The position numbers and the translations under genes are program-made. A model generated the notes under the pieces. That model was not told the origin of the DNA, searched no databases, and saw nothing but the letters and a program-made list of their open reading frames with translations. This document shows positions 1 through 6,867 of a stretch of DNA of 18,676 nt, in pieces (the first letter of the stretch is position 1; each line of letters begins with the position of its first letter). The stretch is from Promethearchaeota archaeon (GTDB lineage: Archaea > Asgardarchaeota > Lokiarchaeia > Sigyniarchaeales > Promethearchaeaceae), in NCBI GenBank assembly GCA_014729055.1, contig WJKO01000873.1:1-18676 (forward strand), read 5' to 3'.

Positions 1-2
1 AG

Positions 3-140
3 GCGTACCGGCTCTATGCCGACCTCCTGGAGGTGGACGCCGTTGACTTGACGGAGGCCGAGCGCGGGGCCGCGCTGATGTGGCACGTTATGGAGCAGAC
101 TGAGGAGCAGATGGAGCTATTGGGGCAATCTAACCCGTGA
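3..140 (+). CDS. C-terminal end of an upstream phage protein (5' truncated by window edge)
   Basis: Reading from base 3, 45 codons are open to a TGA at 138-140; the other two forward frames close early. The peptide is helical and acidic (it contains LTEAERGAALMWHVMEQ) and ends in GQSNP. I do not recognise the family. In HK97-type gene order the gene just before the prohead protease is usually the portal protein, so a portal C-terminus or a small protein between portal and protease are both possible. The stop lies 38 bases before the protease start, which fits one operon. Confidence 0.55.
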   Translation, partial: AYRLYADLLEVDAVDLTEAERGAALMWHVMEQTEEQMELLGQSNP

Positions 141-178
141 GGAGTAGGGCGGCGTTTTTGCATTCAGAGGAGGAGGCG

Positions 179-2116
179 ATGGACAACGCACTCAAGGCGA
201 TAGCGAGGACAGACGACGAGCTGCGCGTGGGTAATTACATCGTCCTGTTCGGCGGGCGCGATCTCGAAGGCATCGCCTCGCCGCGCAAGAACAAGGACGG
301 GACGGTGGGCGAGTATTTCACGCCACAGACGCAACTTGAGAGCCGTTTCACAAAGGCGGGGCGGCTGCCGGTGGACTGGGAGCACAACGCCGCACCGGAG
401 GGCGAGGACGTGGGCGTGCTGGGTTTCGTGGACTGGTCCACCGTCAAGGCTGACGAGGCGGGCGTGTGGGTTGAGCGTGTGCTGAACCGCCGTAGCCAGT
501 ACGTGCAGATGTTGGAGCAACTGATTGATGCGGGGCTTATCGGCAACTCAAGCGAGGCCGACCCTGGGGGCGTGGAGAAGGCCGACGACGGCGCAATTCT
601 CCGCTGGCCGCTGGTGGCCGACACGCTGACGGTCACGCCGATGGAGCCCCGGATGCTTAGTGAGAATGCGTTACAGGCCGCGAAAGCATTGGGCCTGTTT
701 GCAGAGGACAAGCCGGAACCAGAGGCCGATGCGGAGGCCGTCGATGACGGCGCGGAGGCGGGGAAGGCGACGGACGAAACACAACTATCACAGGAGGACA
801 AGGACATGGCAGAGCAATTGACTGAGGCACGCCTTGTCGAGATCCTGGGCGGATTCAAGGGGGACGTGGTTGACGCCGCGAAAACCGCCGCCGAGGACGC
901 GATCAAGGCTTGGTCCGCCGCGCAGCCCGTCGAATCGCCGGGCGTCGTCGTGGAGGACGAGGATGAGCTGGTGAACCAGCATGATAACCGGGAGGATCGC
1001 CCCTTCAAGAGCATGGGTGAGTTCTTCAAGACCGTAGCCCAAGACCCCCGCGATGCTCGACTGCGCCAGTACAAGTCGAACGATCCCGCCGACGAGGGCG
1101 GCTTCAACTTCACGGCTTTTGCTGGGCCGGAGAAGGTGGGGAGCTTGAGCGCGGCGAAGGCGAAGGCGATCAGCGGCGCATCCGAGACGGTACCCGCCCA
1201 CGGCGGCATCCTGGTCGATACCGACCGCAGCACCACGATCATGGAGCGTGTCTACGCGATTGGTGAACTCCTCCAGCGCGTGAGCGTCATCCCCGTAAGC
1301 GGCAACGCCAACGGAATGACGGTCTACGGCGTGGACGAAACCAGCCGCGCTAACGGCAGCCGCTTGGGTGGCGTGCAATCTTACTGGGTTTCTGAGGCCG
1401 AGGAAATCACATCGAGCAAGCCCAAGTTCCGCGAGATCGACTTGAAGCTCAAGAAGGTAGCGGCACTGGTTTACGCGACCGACGAGCTGCTTCAGGACGC
1501 ATCCGCGCTCGAATCCTGGGTAATGTCCCGTCTACCCGACGAGCTACGCTTCCGGGTCGAGGACGCCATTATCAACGGCACAGGCGCAGGTATGCCGCTA
1601 GGCGTGCTTCAATGCGATGCGCTGATCTCCGTTACGAAGGAAACCGGACAGGCCGCCGACACCATCTATGCCGAGAACATCAGCAAGATGTGGGCGCGAC
1701 GCTGGGCGCCCAGCGGGCGCAACATGGTCTGGCTGCACAACCAGGACACCGAGCCTGAACTGGACAAACTCAGCTACGCCGTTGGTACGGGCGGATCGCT
1801 GGTCTACATGCCGCCCGGTGGCTTGAGCGGTGCACCCTACGGACGCATCAAGGGCCGTCCGGTTATCCCCACGGAGTACAACCCGACGCTGGGGGACGTG
1901 GGCGACCTGATGCTGTTTGACCCCACGCAATACCAGATGATCGACAAGGGCGGCGTACAGAGCGCCGCTTCCATCCACGTTCGGTTCATCTACGACGAGC
2001 AGGTTTTCCGATTCATCTATCGCGTGGACGGACAACCGCTATGGCATTCGGCGCTGACACCGTTTAAGGGCACCGACACGCAGTCGCCCTACATCGCCAT
2101 CGCTGAGCGGGCATAA
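179..2116 (+). CDS. Fused prohead protease and HK97-fold major capsid protein
   Basis: A 645-aa polyprotein. I chose the ATG at 179 because AGAGGAGGAGG lies just upstream; an in-frame GTG at 137 has no such site. Residues about 15-170 resemble HK97-type prohead proteases: candidate catalytic His69 in VDWEHN, candidate catalytic serine in IGNSSEA (Ser124/125), then the strand RWPLVADTLTVTPMEPRM that resembles the conserved end of this family. Residues about 170-280 are acidic and helical, like a scaffolding or delta domain. From about 285 (PFKSMGEFFKTVAQ) to the end it reads as an HK97 major capsid protein, with landmarks ATDELLQDASALESWV and EDAIINGTGAGMPLGVL. It would build and mature the icosahedral head. 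Protease and capsid are separate genes in HK97 itself; fusions are known in other phages. An internal start before the capsid part is listed separately. Confidence 0.9.
   Translation: MDNALKAIARTDDELRVGNYIVLFGGRDLEGIASPRKNKDGTVGEYFTPQTQLESRFTKAGRLPVDWEHNAAPEGEDVGVLGFVDWSTVKADEAGVWVERVLNRRSQYVQMLEQLIDAGLIGNSSEADPGGVEKADDGAILRWPLVADTLTVTPMEPRMLSENALQAAKALGLFAEDKPEPEADAEAVDDGAEAGKATDETQLSQEDKDMAEQLTEARLVEILGGFKGDVVDAAKTAAEDAIKAWSAAQPVESPGVVVEDEDELVNQHDNREDRPFKSMGEFFKTVAQDPRDARLRQYKSNDPADEGGFNFTAFAGPEKVGSLSAAKAKAISGASETVPAHGGILVDTDRSTTIMERVYAIGELLQRVSVIPVSGNANGMTVYGVDETSRANGSRLGGVQSYWVSEAEEITSSKPKFREIDLKLKKVAALVYATDELLQDASALESWVMSRLPDELRFRVEDAIINGTGAGMPLGVLQCDALISVTKETGQAADTIYAENISKMWARRWAPSGRNMVWLHNQDTEPELDKLSYAVGTGGSLVYMPPGGLSGAPYGRIKGRPVIPTEYNPTLGDVGDLMLFDPTQYQMIDKGGVQSAASIHVRFIYDEQVFRFIYRVDGQPLWHSALTPFKGTDTQSPYIAIAERA
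792..808 (+). promoter_or_regulatory. Internal ribosome binding site and ATG for a stand-alone capsid protein
   Basis: AGGAGG at 792-797 sits 8 bases before an in-frame ATG at 806. Starting there gives a 436-aa product beginning MAEQLTEARLVEIL, which matches the usual N-terminus of a delta-domain plus capsid precursor. The site lies exactly between the protease part and the capsid part. It could let the phage make far more capsid subunits than protease. The spacing and strength are seen; use in vivo is inferred. Confidence 0.6.
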
Positions 2117-2127
2117 GGAGAATTGAC

Positions 2128-2592
2128 ATGAAAGAGCTTGAGAACATTCACTGGATCGGGGGATTGGCACCGGACGCCGACCGCTTCAGCGGCACCGTCA
2201 ACACGGATGTCTTTGAGGTGCAGGGTGAGGGTGCGGTCTTCCTGATTTGGTACGGCACCAACGGCAGCAATGGCGCATCCACCCTCACCATCGAGGCGTG
2301 CGACGACACCACACCCACCAACACCACGGCAATTCCCTTCTACTACCGCACCAGCACGACCTTCGACACCTGGGGAAGCTGGACCGCCGCCACGAGCGCT
2401 GGCATCACCGTGGGCGGTAGCGCGGATTCGATGTGGCAGATTTGGGTGCCCGCTTCCGAGTTGGCATCCGAGGGGTACGCCTACGTGCAGGCTGACCTCG
2501 TGGAGAGCACCGACCAGGCCGCCGATGGGATGGTCCTGGCGGGCGTCGTCAACCCACGCTACAAGGTGCAGCCGTCCAGCCTGATCGACTGA
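2128..2592 (+). CDS. Capsid-adjacent beta-rich structural protein (possible decoration protein)
   Basis: 154 aa, started by an ATG 7 bases after AAGGAG, which overlaps the capsid stop codon. The sequence is rich in Thr, Ser, Gly and aromatic residues in alternating beta-strand patterns (VFLIWYGTNGSNGASTLTIEACDD, split here as VFLIWYGTNG then STLTIEACDD) and lacks a signal peptide or membrane segment. Similar small beta proteins with an EACDD-TP-TTAIPF pattern occur beside capsid genes in siphoviruses as far as I remember. Position right after the capsid gene suggests a head decoration or cement protein. This function rests on position and composition only; a minor tail or head-completion role is possible. 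Confidence 0.6.
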   Translation: MKELENIHWIGGLAPDADRFSGTVNTDVFEVQGEGAVFLIWYGTNGSNGASTLTIEACDDTTPTNTTAIPFYYRTSTTFDTWGSWTAATSAGITVGGSADSMWQIWVPASELASEGYAYVQADLVESTDQAADGMVLAGVVNPRYKVQPSSLID

Positions 2593-2616
2593 CACTAATC
2601 ACTTAGTTCCCTGAGT

Positions 2617-2660
2617 CGCCCCCGTCTTTCGGGGCGGGGGCGCTCCTTAAAGGAGGAGCG
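2617..2660 (+). promoter_or_regulatory. Two overlapping RNA hairpins, the second occluding a ribosome binding site
   Basis: Hairpin 1 has perfect 8-base arms CGCCCCCG (2617-2624) and CGGGGGCG (2635-2642) around a 10-base loop. Hairpin 2 has perfect 7-base arms CGCTCCT (2641-2647) and AGGAGCG (2654-2660) around the loop TAAAGG. The arms overlap at 2641-2642, so the two cannot both form completely. Hairpin 2 contains the AGGAGGAG Shine-Dalgarno of the gene starting at 2664. No T-run follows, so it is a poor intrinsic terminator; translational control or mRNA stabilisation is more likely. Confidence 0.55.
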
Positions 2661-2663
2661 ACA

Positions 2664-3377
2664 ATGGGAGATCTACACAGCCGTTGGCACAACGGCAATC
2701 TGCTTTACTACGACACATACGAACACCGGCTTCTGGACGCCATCGGACTCGACATCACCAAAGTCCTGCTTAACCCGGCCTATATGCCCGTCGATGACAC
2801 GACCGGCGACCTGACTGGGTGGACCCACACCGCTGTCGAGGCGGGTGCTAGCACATCCACGGCGGTCCTTTCCGACAACACGCTACTCATCACCACCGCT
2901 GGAAACGAGGATGACGGCGTAAGCTTGCAGGTCAAGGGCGAAGCGTTTGATCTGGCATCCAGCAACTACACCTACTTCGGCATCAAGCTCCAGACCAGCG
3001 AGGCGACGGAGTGCGACCTCCTGGTGGGCTTGTGCATCACCGACACCACTCTCACCGGCGGGATGACCGACGGCGTTTACTTCGAGTGCCTGGACGGTTC
3101 GACCGACATCAACTTCGTGTTGGAGAAGGACTCCACCGAGACGACAAGCGCGAGCGCCGTGGGCACGCTGGCCGATGCGACCGATGTAACGTTGGAGTTT
3201 GTCTTTGACGGCACTAACGTCGATTGCTGGGTCAACGGGACGCTCAAGACACGCCTCGCCACAACCAACCTGCCCGATGACGAACAGCTTACGCCTTCCA
3301 TCGAGTACCTGAACGGATCGGCGGCGGCTGACACATGCACCGTTAAGTGGATGCGCGCCATCCAGGTCAACGCTTAG
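2664..3377 (+). CDS. Putative lectin-like virion protein, first of a tandem paralogue pair
   Basis: 237 aa with AGGAGGAG upstream of the ATG. The predicted strands and spacing (TYFGIKLQ, VYFECLDG, VTLEFVFDG, VDCWVNGT) resemble a concanavalin A-like jelly-roll. It is clearly homologous to the next gene: both share PVDDTTGD near residue 40, LLITT, YFGI, EKDSTE, an L/F-PD-E turn and a C-terminal TCT-W-R-IQ signature. No signal peptide or membrane segment. Lying between capsid and connector genes, it probably decorates the head surface, perhaps as a fibre binding host or environmental glycans. The fold and role are inferred by eye from residue patterns. Confidence 0.6.
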   Translation: MGDLHSRWHNGNLLYYDTYEHRLLDAIGLDITKVLLNPAYMPVDDTTGDLTGWTHTAVEAGASTSTAVLSDNTLLITTAGNEDDGVSLQVKGEAFDLASSNYTYFGIKLQTSEATECDLLVGLCITDTTLTGGMTDGVYFECLDGSTDINFVLEKDSTETTSASAVGTLADATDVTLEFVFDGTNVDCWVNGTLKTRLATTNLPDDEQLTPSIEYLNGSAAADTCTVKWMRAIQVNA

Positions 3378-3387
3378 GAGGTATGAG

Positions 3388-4128
3388 ATGGCAATAGAAC
3401 GCACGACGATTCATAACCACTATGTTTTCCGGGACGACTCAAACACGTTCCGCTGGTACGATGCGCAGGGGCCGAGCGCCCACAAGTACCTGCAAGACTT
3501 CACGAGCTTGCCCGTAGACGACACCACGGGCGACCCGACGGAGTTCGTCAACACCGTCGTTGAGGCTGGCGCTGGGGGCGACTCCACCGCAACGCTCACC
3601 GATGCGGCGGGCGGCGCGCTGCTCATCACCACGGACAACGCCGAGGATGATGGCTACAAGATGCAACTGGGTGACGCCGGCGGCGGTGAGTGGGTGGACT
3701 TCTCTGGCGACTATCCGGCCTACTTCGGCATCCGCTTCAAGGTCAACGACGTGGACCAGACCGACTGCTTGTTTGGGGTTGCCGTCACGGATACCGCAGT
3801 CCTGGACGCCGTAGCAGACGGGTTGTACTTCCGCAGCGTGGACGGATCGGCGGTGCTCAACCTTGTGGCCGAGAAGGACTCCACGGAATCGAGCCTGGCG
3901 GCTACGACGCTGAGCGATGACACCTACGTTATCGCGGAGTTCTACTATGACGGCACCAGCGCGGTCACGGCCTACATCGACGGGTCCAGCGTGGGCACCA
4001 TCGCCTTGTCGGATGCTAACTTCCCCGACAACGAATACATGCGCTTGACCATCGAGTTCCTGACGGGCGAGACGACAGCCAACACCTGCACAATCGACTG
4101 GGTGAGGCTGATTCAGATTCACGCCTAG
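3388..4128 (+). CDS. Putative lectin-like virion protein, second of the tandem paralogue pair
   Basis: 246 aa, with AGGAGG overlapping the previous stop codon and 6 bases before the ATG. It aligns with its neighbour over nearly its full length from LPVDDTTGD (about residue 41) to the end (TCTIDWVRLIQIHA versus TCTVKWMRAIQVNA), while the first 35 residues differ. The divergent N-termini and shared core suggest duplication followed by specialisation of the part that anchors to the particle. Same jelly-roll-like appearance (YFGIRFKV, LYFRSVDG, AEFYYDGT). A role as a head decoration or head fibre is inferred from location. The gene ends 89 bases before the connector gene, and that gap holds a long inverted repeat. 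Confidence 0.6.
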   Translation: MAIERTTIHNHYVFRDDSNTFRWYDAQGPSAHKYLQDFTSLPVDDTTGDPTEFVNTVVEAGAGGDSTATLTDAAGGALLITTDNAEDDGYKMQLGDAGGGEWVDFSGDYPAYFGIRFKVNDVDQTDCLFGVAVTDTAVLDAVADGLYFRSVDGSAVLNLVAEKDSTESSLAATTLSDDTYVIAEFYYDGTSAVTAYIDGSSVGTIALSDANFPDNEYMRLTIEFLTGETTANTCTIDWVRLIQIHA

Positions 4129-4135
4129 CGGACGT

Positions 4136-4204
4136 TGGGGCGGGCGGGAGCTATCCCCGGGAAGGGGGTGGTCCGAGCCGTGGAGGTTAGGGCCGCCCGC
4201 CCCA
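4136..4204 (+). repeat. Long intergenic inverted repeat (12-bp perfect stem)
   Basis: TGGGGCGGGCGG at 4136-4147 is the exact reverse complement of CCGCCCGCCCCA at 4193-4204. The 45-base loop contains a further small hairpin (CCCC near 4155 with GGGG near 4165). It begins 7 bases after the second lectin-like gene and ends 3 bases before the Shine-Dalgarno of the connector gene. No T-run follows. It could protect the 3' end of the abundant upstream mRNA or attenuate read-through to the connector genes. Confidence 0.6.
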
Positions 4205-4217
4205 CTGAAGGAGAGAT

Positions 4218-4811
4218 ATGGCATACGTCACAGTGGTAGAGCTTCAACGTTACGGTGGCATCGATAGCGACATTCACAATGCGCTCCTGGCGGACCTGAT
4301 CGACCGCGCCCAGACGCGCATCGAGCAATACTGCGGCTTTGCCTTCGAGGCGAGCGCCGACACATCGCGCACGTTCGATTCTGCTGAGTACCCGGACGGC
4401 GACGTGTGGGGCTACACGATGTACTTCGATACGTGGTGCGCGTCCATCACGTCGATCACCAACGGCGACAGCACCAGTATCACCAGCAGCTCCTACGTGA
4501 CGCAGCCGCGCAACGACACGCCCATCTACGCGGTCAAGCTCAAAGCGTCCAGCGGCTACGTGTGGGAGGCCGACTCTAACGACGATACCGAGGACGCGAT
4601 CACCGTGACGGGCCGGTGGGCCTGGAGCACGGAGGCGCCCGCCGACATCAAGCACGCCACGCTGCGACTGGCGCTGTGGTACTACCGCCAGCGGGACAAC
4701 TCGACGGACCTGGACCGCCCCTTGCTGGCGGAGGGCGTGACGCTGCTACCGTCACAGCTACCGCGTGACGTGGTGGAGATCCTGGACCACTACCAATGGA
4801 GGGGCGGATGA
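4218..4811 (+). CDS. Head-tail connector protein (HK97 gp6-like)
   Basis: 197 aa, ATG with AAGGAG upstream. The N-terminus (VVELQRYGG then LLADLIDRAQTRIEQYCGFAFE) is the helical hairpin typical of gp6-like connectors, which form a ring under the portal and join head to tail. The middle is a beta-rich insertion including a stretch with repeated SITSIT-like residues; the end (AWSTEAPADIKHATLRLALWYYRQ) resembles the conserved C-terminal helix of this family. Longer than HK97 gp6 (about 100 aa), but such insertions are common. The stop overlaps the next start (ATGA), consistent with translational coupling. Family assignment is by pattern recognition. Confidence 0.75.
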   Translation: MAYVTVVELQRYGGIDSDIHNALLADLIDRAQTRIEQYCGFAFEASADTSRTFDSAEYPDGDVWGYTMYFDTWCASITSITNGDSTSITSSSYVTQPRNDTPIYAVKLKASSGYVWEADSNDDTEDAITVTGRWAWSTEAPADIKHATLRLALWYYRQRDNSTDLDRPLLAEGVTLLPSQLPRDVVEILDHYQWRGG

Positions 4812-5263
4812 GCAAGCAGGAGTTGAACGAAGTCCTAGCGGAGATGGCGGTGCAGGCAGACGGCGCGACGGTGACGGTCTACGAGCCGAGCGAGTTTAAG
4901 AACACCGTGGACTCTGCCGACTGCCCGGCGCGCATCCTGCTACCGTCTACCGAGGGCGGGGAGCACGCTTGGACGCAGGTGGCGAAGGGCCGCGCCGAGA
5001 TGGTATGGGTGGTCAAGGACTTGTTTCTTTACCGACCGGCGGGCGAGGGGTTGGGCTGGTACGAGGTCGCCTATGCGCTGGACACCTACTGCGATTCCTA
5101 CGCGAGCCTGCTGGCGACGGCCAACCAGGACAACGATACCGGATTCTGTGCCTACAGCGCCAACGTGCAGGAGGCGTCGATGCTGGTGGGGATTCACACC
5201 TTCAGCCAGCGCGATTACTACGGCGTGCTCGTCACGCTGAACATTCAGCAGTTCGTGAGCTAA
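4808..5263 (+). CDS. Putative tail terminator / head-tail joining protein
   Basis: 151 aa from the ATG at 4808, preceded by GGAGGGG and overlapping the previous TGA. An in-frame ATG at 4796 lies upstream but has a poorer site. The sequence is mixed alpha/beta with a basic-acidic N-terminal helix and strands such as EMVWVVKDLFLYRP and YYGVLVTLNIQQFVS, a layout like small tail-completion proteins. No family signature is certain. Its place between the connector and the tail tube gene is where siphoviruses encode the tail terminator, and that is the main support. Confidence 0.5.
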   Translation: MSKQELNEVLAEMAVQADGATVTVYEPSEFKNTVDSADCPARILLPSTEGGEHAWTQVAKGRAEMVWVVKDLFLYRPAGEGLGWYEVAYALDTYCDSYASLLATANQDNDTGFCAYSANVQEASMLVGIHTFSQRDYYGVLVTLNIQQFVS

Positions 5264-5276
5264 TCAGGAGGATTCA

Positions 5277-6293
5277 GTGGCAAATATCGCAGGACAAAGG
5301 CAAGTCCAAATCGGGGATGAGGCGTCGGGCTGGGGCAACAACGCCGCGCCCACTGTCGAACTCTCCGGCATCGACCCGTCATCTATCAGCATCCCACCGT
5401 CCATCGTGACGCAGATTGTCCGGGCGGCGCGGGGTGGTATCGTGCCGGGCCGCGACACTATCGACGTGCGCCACGAGGTATCAGGCGTCAGCCTGGGCGG
5501 GCACGTCATCTATGAGCAGATCCCGTATTTCCTGGAGATGCTGGATGAGGTGTCACCGACAGGCTCTGGGCCGTATACCTACCCCTACGTATCCCCGCTG
5601 GCATCGCAGGTCACACCACGGCCGCAGACGCTCGTTATGGGTGTGGGGAATGCGGTGTTCGGCATCACATCGGCGTGCGCCGCGTCAATGAGCTTCGAGT
5701 GGTCGTGGGGCGAACCGCTGATGTGGAACGCCGAGCTCATGGGCTATGACGTGGTAGCCGACGCCTTCGCCGCGCTGGATGAGGCGGCATCGTCGAGCCT
5801 GACCTACGCCATCGCCAGTCAATGCACCGTCTACATCGACGCCCTGGCCGGCACGCTGGGCAGCACCGCGTTCAGCAAAGTGCTCTCCGGCAACCTGGAG
5901 ATCAACTGCAACCGCCAGTATCTACGACGATCCGGCAGCCTCTACCCGGCGGGCGTGTACGACTCGCCCTACTGGGACATCACCGGAACGCTGGTACTGG
6001 AGGAGGACGCCACCAGCGCAGGCTACGCCGACGCGATCATTGCGGGGGCCACGTCCAAGCTACTCCGCATCAAGTTCACCAATGGCGAGGCCGCGGCAGA
6101 TGAGCGCAGCCTGACGTTCGACATCGCGGCGCTGGTGCATGTCGAGGATCTGATGACCGACGACAACGACCTGAGCACCGTGGAGTTGTCCTTCGAGCCA
6201 ATCGAGGAGGGCGACTGGACGAGCGCCGGTTCGGGCGAGATCGACGGGTACTTTGAGGTCGCCGCCGTCAACAACACAAGCTCCCTGTACTGA
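5277..6293 (+). CDS. Major tail tube protein
   Basis: 338 aa, GTG start at 5277 with AGGAGG five bases upstream. It begins MANIAGQRQVQIGDEAS, runs through long beta stretches, and contains the pattern of tail tube proteins with central MSFEWSWGEPLMWNAELMGYDV and a late VELSFEPI segment. It should polymerise into the hexameric rings of the tail tube around the tape measure. Synteny is strong: after connector and terminator, before the chaperones and tape measure. It is larger than lambda gpV-type proteins without an obvious separate Ig domain, so an extra surface domain may be embedded in the core. Confidence 0.75.
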   Translation: MANIAGQRQVQIGDEASGWGNNAAPTVELSGIDPSSISIPPSIVTQIVRAARGGIVPGRDTIDVRHEVSGVSLGGHVIYEQIPYFLEMLDEVSPTGSGPYTYPYVSPLASQVTPRPQTLVMGVGNAVFGITSACAASMSFEWSWGEPLMWNAELMGYDVVADAFAALDEAASSSLTYAIASQCTVYIDALAGTLGSTAFSKVLSGNLEINCNRQYLRRSGSLYPAGVYDSPYWDITGTLVLEEDATSAGYADAIIAGATSKLLRIKFTNGEAAADERSLTFDIAALVHVEDLMTDDNDLSTVELSFEPIEEGDWTSAGSGEIDGYFEVAAVNNTSSLY

Positions 6294-6301
6294 GGTGAAA
6301 T

Positions 6302-6550
6302 GTGAAACTGAACGAAGTCACGCAGCGCAGGCTGGAGTGCTACCAAGAGCGGCTGATCGAGCTAGGCGAGAACACGCGCAGCGCCGCAGCATTCAACCGC
6401 ATCGTCATCGAATCGGCGGTTGACGCGGGGATTGCAGAGGCTACGCCCGACGACCTGGGCAACCTCTCACCCCGTGCTGTGCACGAGATGACCAAGCGGG
6501 TGCTTGAGCATATCAAAGAGGCACAAGCACCGCTATCGGGGGAAGCATAA
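6302..6550 (+). CDS. Tail assembly chaperone, N-terminal-type ORF (lambda G-like position)
   Basis: 82 aa, entirely helical in appearance (RRLECYQERLIELGENTRSA, PRAVHEMTKRVLEHIKEAQ). The GTG at 6302 has GAGGTGA just upstream; the overlapping ATG at 6300 reads directly into TGA, so GTG is the start. Position between the tail tube gene and tape measure, small size and the ORF that follows in the -1 frame identify it as a likely G-type tail assembly chaperone that keeps the tape measure soluble during tail assembly. No sequence signature confirms this; synteny is the evidence. Confidence 0.6.
   Translation: MKLNEVTQRRLECYQERLIELGENTRSAAAFNRIVIESAVDAGIAEATPDDLGNLSPRAVHEMTKRVLEHIKEAQAPLSGEA
6538..6544 (+). 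other. Candidate -1 ribosomal frameshift site GGGGGAA
   Basis: The second chaperone ORF is in the -1 frame relative to the first and is open from 6508 onward, so any -1 slip between 6508 and 6550 would fuse them. In that interval the best candidate is GGGGGAA read as G GGG GAA. The P-site GGG re-pairs perfectly after a -1 slip, but the A-site GAA to GGA re-pairs imperfectly, so it is not a canonical heptamer. Confidence 0.3.
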
Positions 6551-6555
6551 GGGCG

Positions 6556-6867
6556 GTGGTTTCCCTGGCGGAGTGGGACGCGATGACGCCAGCAGATTGG
6601 CGCGTCGTGCATCCCAACGAACCGCCGCCAGAACCGCCGCCGCTGCTCTCGGAGTATTGGCGATTCTTGCGCTATGGACTACCGCCGCTCCACGGCGGGA
6701 TGCGAGATCAACCGGCGAACTGGTTTGAGCACGCCGAAACGCTAGAGCGCGTCTATCGGGCGTGGCTGGCGTGGATGGAGAGCGATAAAGGCCCGGCGTG
6801 GCGCAAGGCGCACCCGGAGGAGATGCGGATTGTAACAGCCGTGAGGAGACACATCTATGGCGAATGA
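6556..6867 (+). CDS. Tail assembly chaperone, C-terminal-type ORF (lambda T-like position)
   Basis: 103 aa if begun at the GTG at 6556, whose ribosome binding site (AAGGG, three bases away) is poor. This suits expression as a frameshift extension of the preceding ORF, as in lambda G/GT. It is Trp- and Pro-rich (LAEWDAMTPADWRVVHPNEP, then EPPPLLSEYWRFLRYG). The 3' end overlaps the tape measure start by 11 bases. A fused product would be about 187 aa. Whether it is made alone or as a fusion cannot be told from sequence. Confidence 0.5.
   Translation: MVSLAEWDAMTPADWRVVHPNEPPPEPPPLLSEYWRFLRYGLPPLHGGMRDQPANWFEHAETLERVYRAWLAWMESDKGPAWRKAHPEEMRIVTAVRRHIYGE

Noticed and set aside
235..1242. A 335-codon open frame on the - strand opposite the protease-capsid gene
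   Set aside because: Ser/Ala/Pro-rich low-complexity translation typical of a GC-rich antisense shadow; the + strand frame has clear protease and capsid motifs and a good ribosome binding site.
3439..4224. A 261-codon - strand frame opposite the second lectin-like gene
   Set aside because: No ribosome binding site or protein-like domain pattern; it covers a gene with a clear paralogue on the + strand.
6504..6728. A 74-codon + strand frame overlapping both chaperone ORFs
   Set aside because: Arg/Ala-rich shadow in the third frame, no ribosome binding site, and it does not continue into a neighbour.
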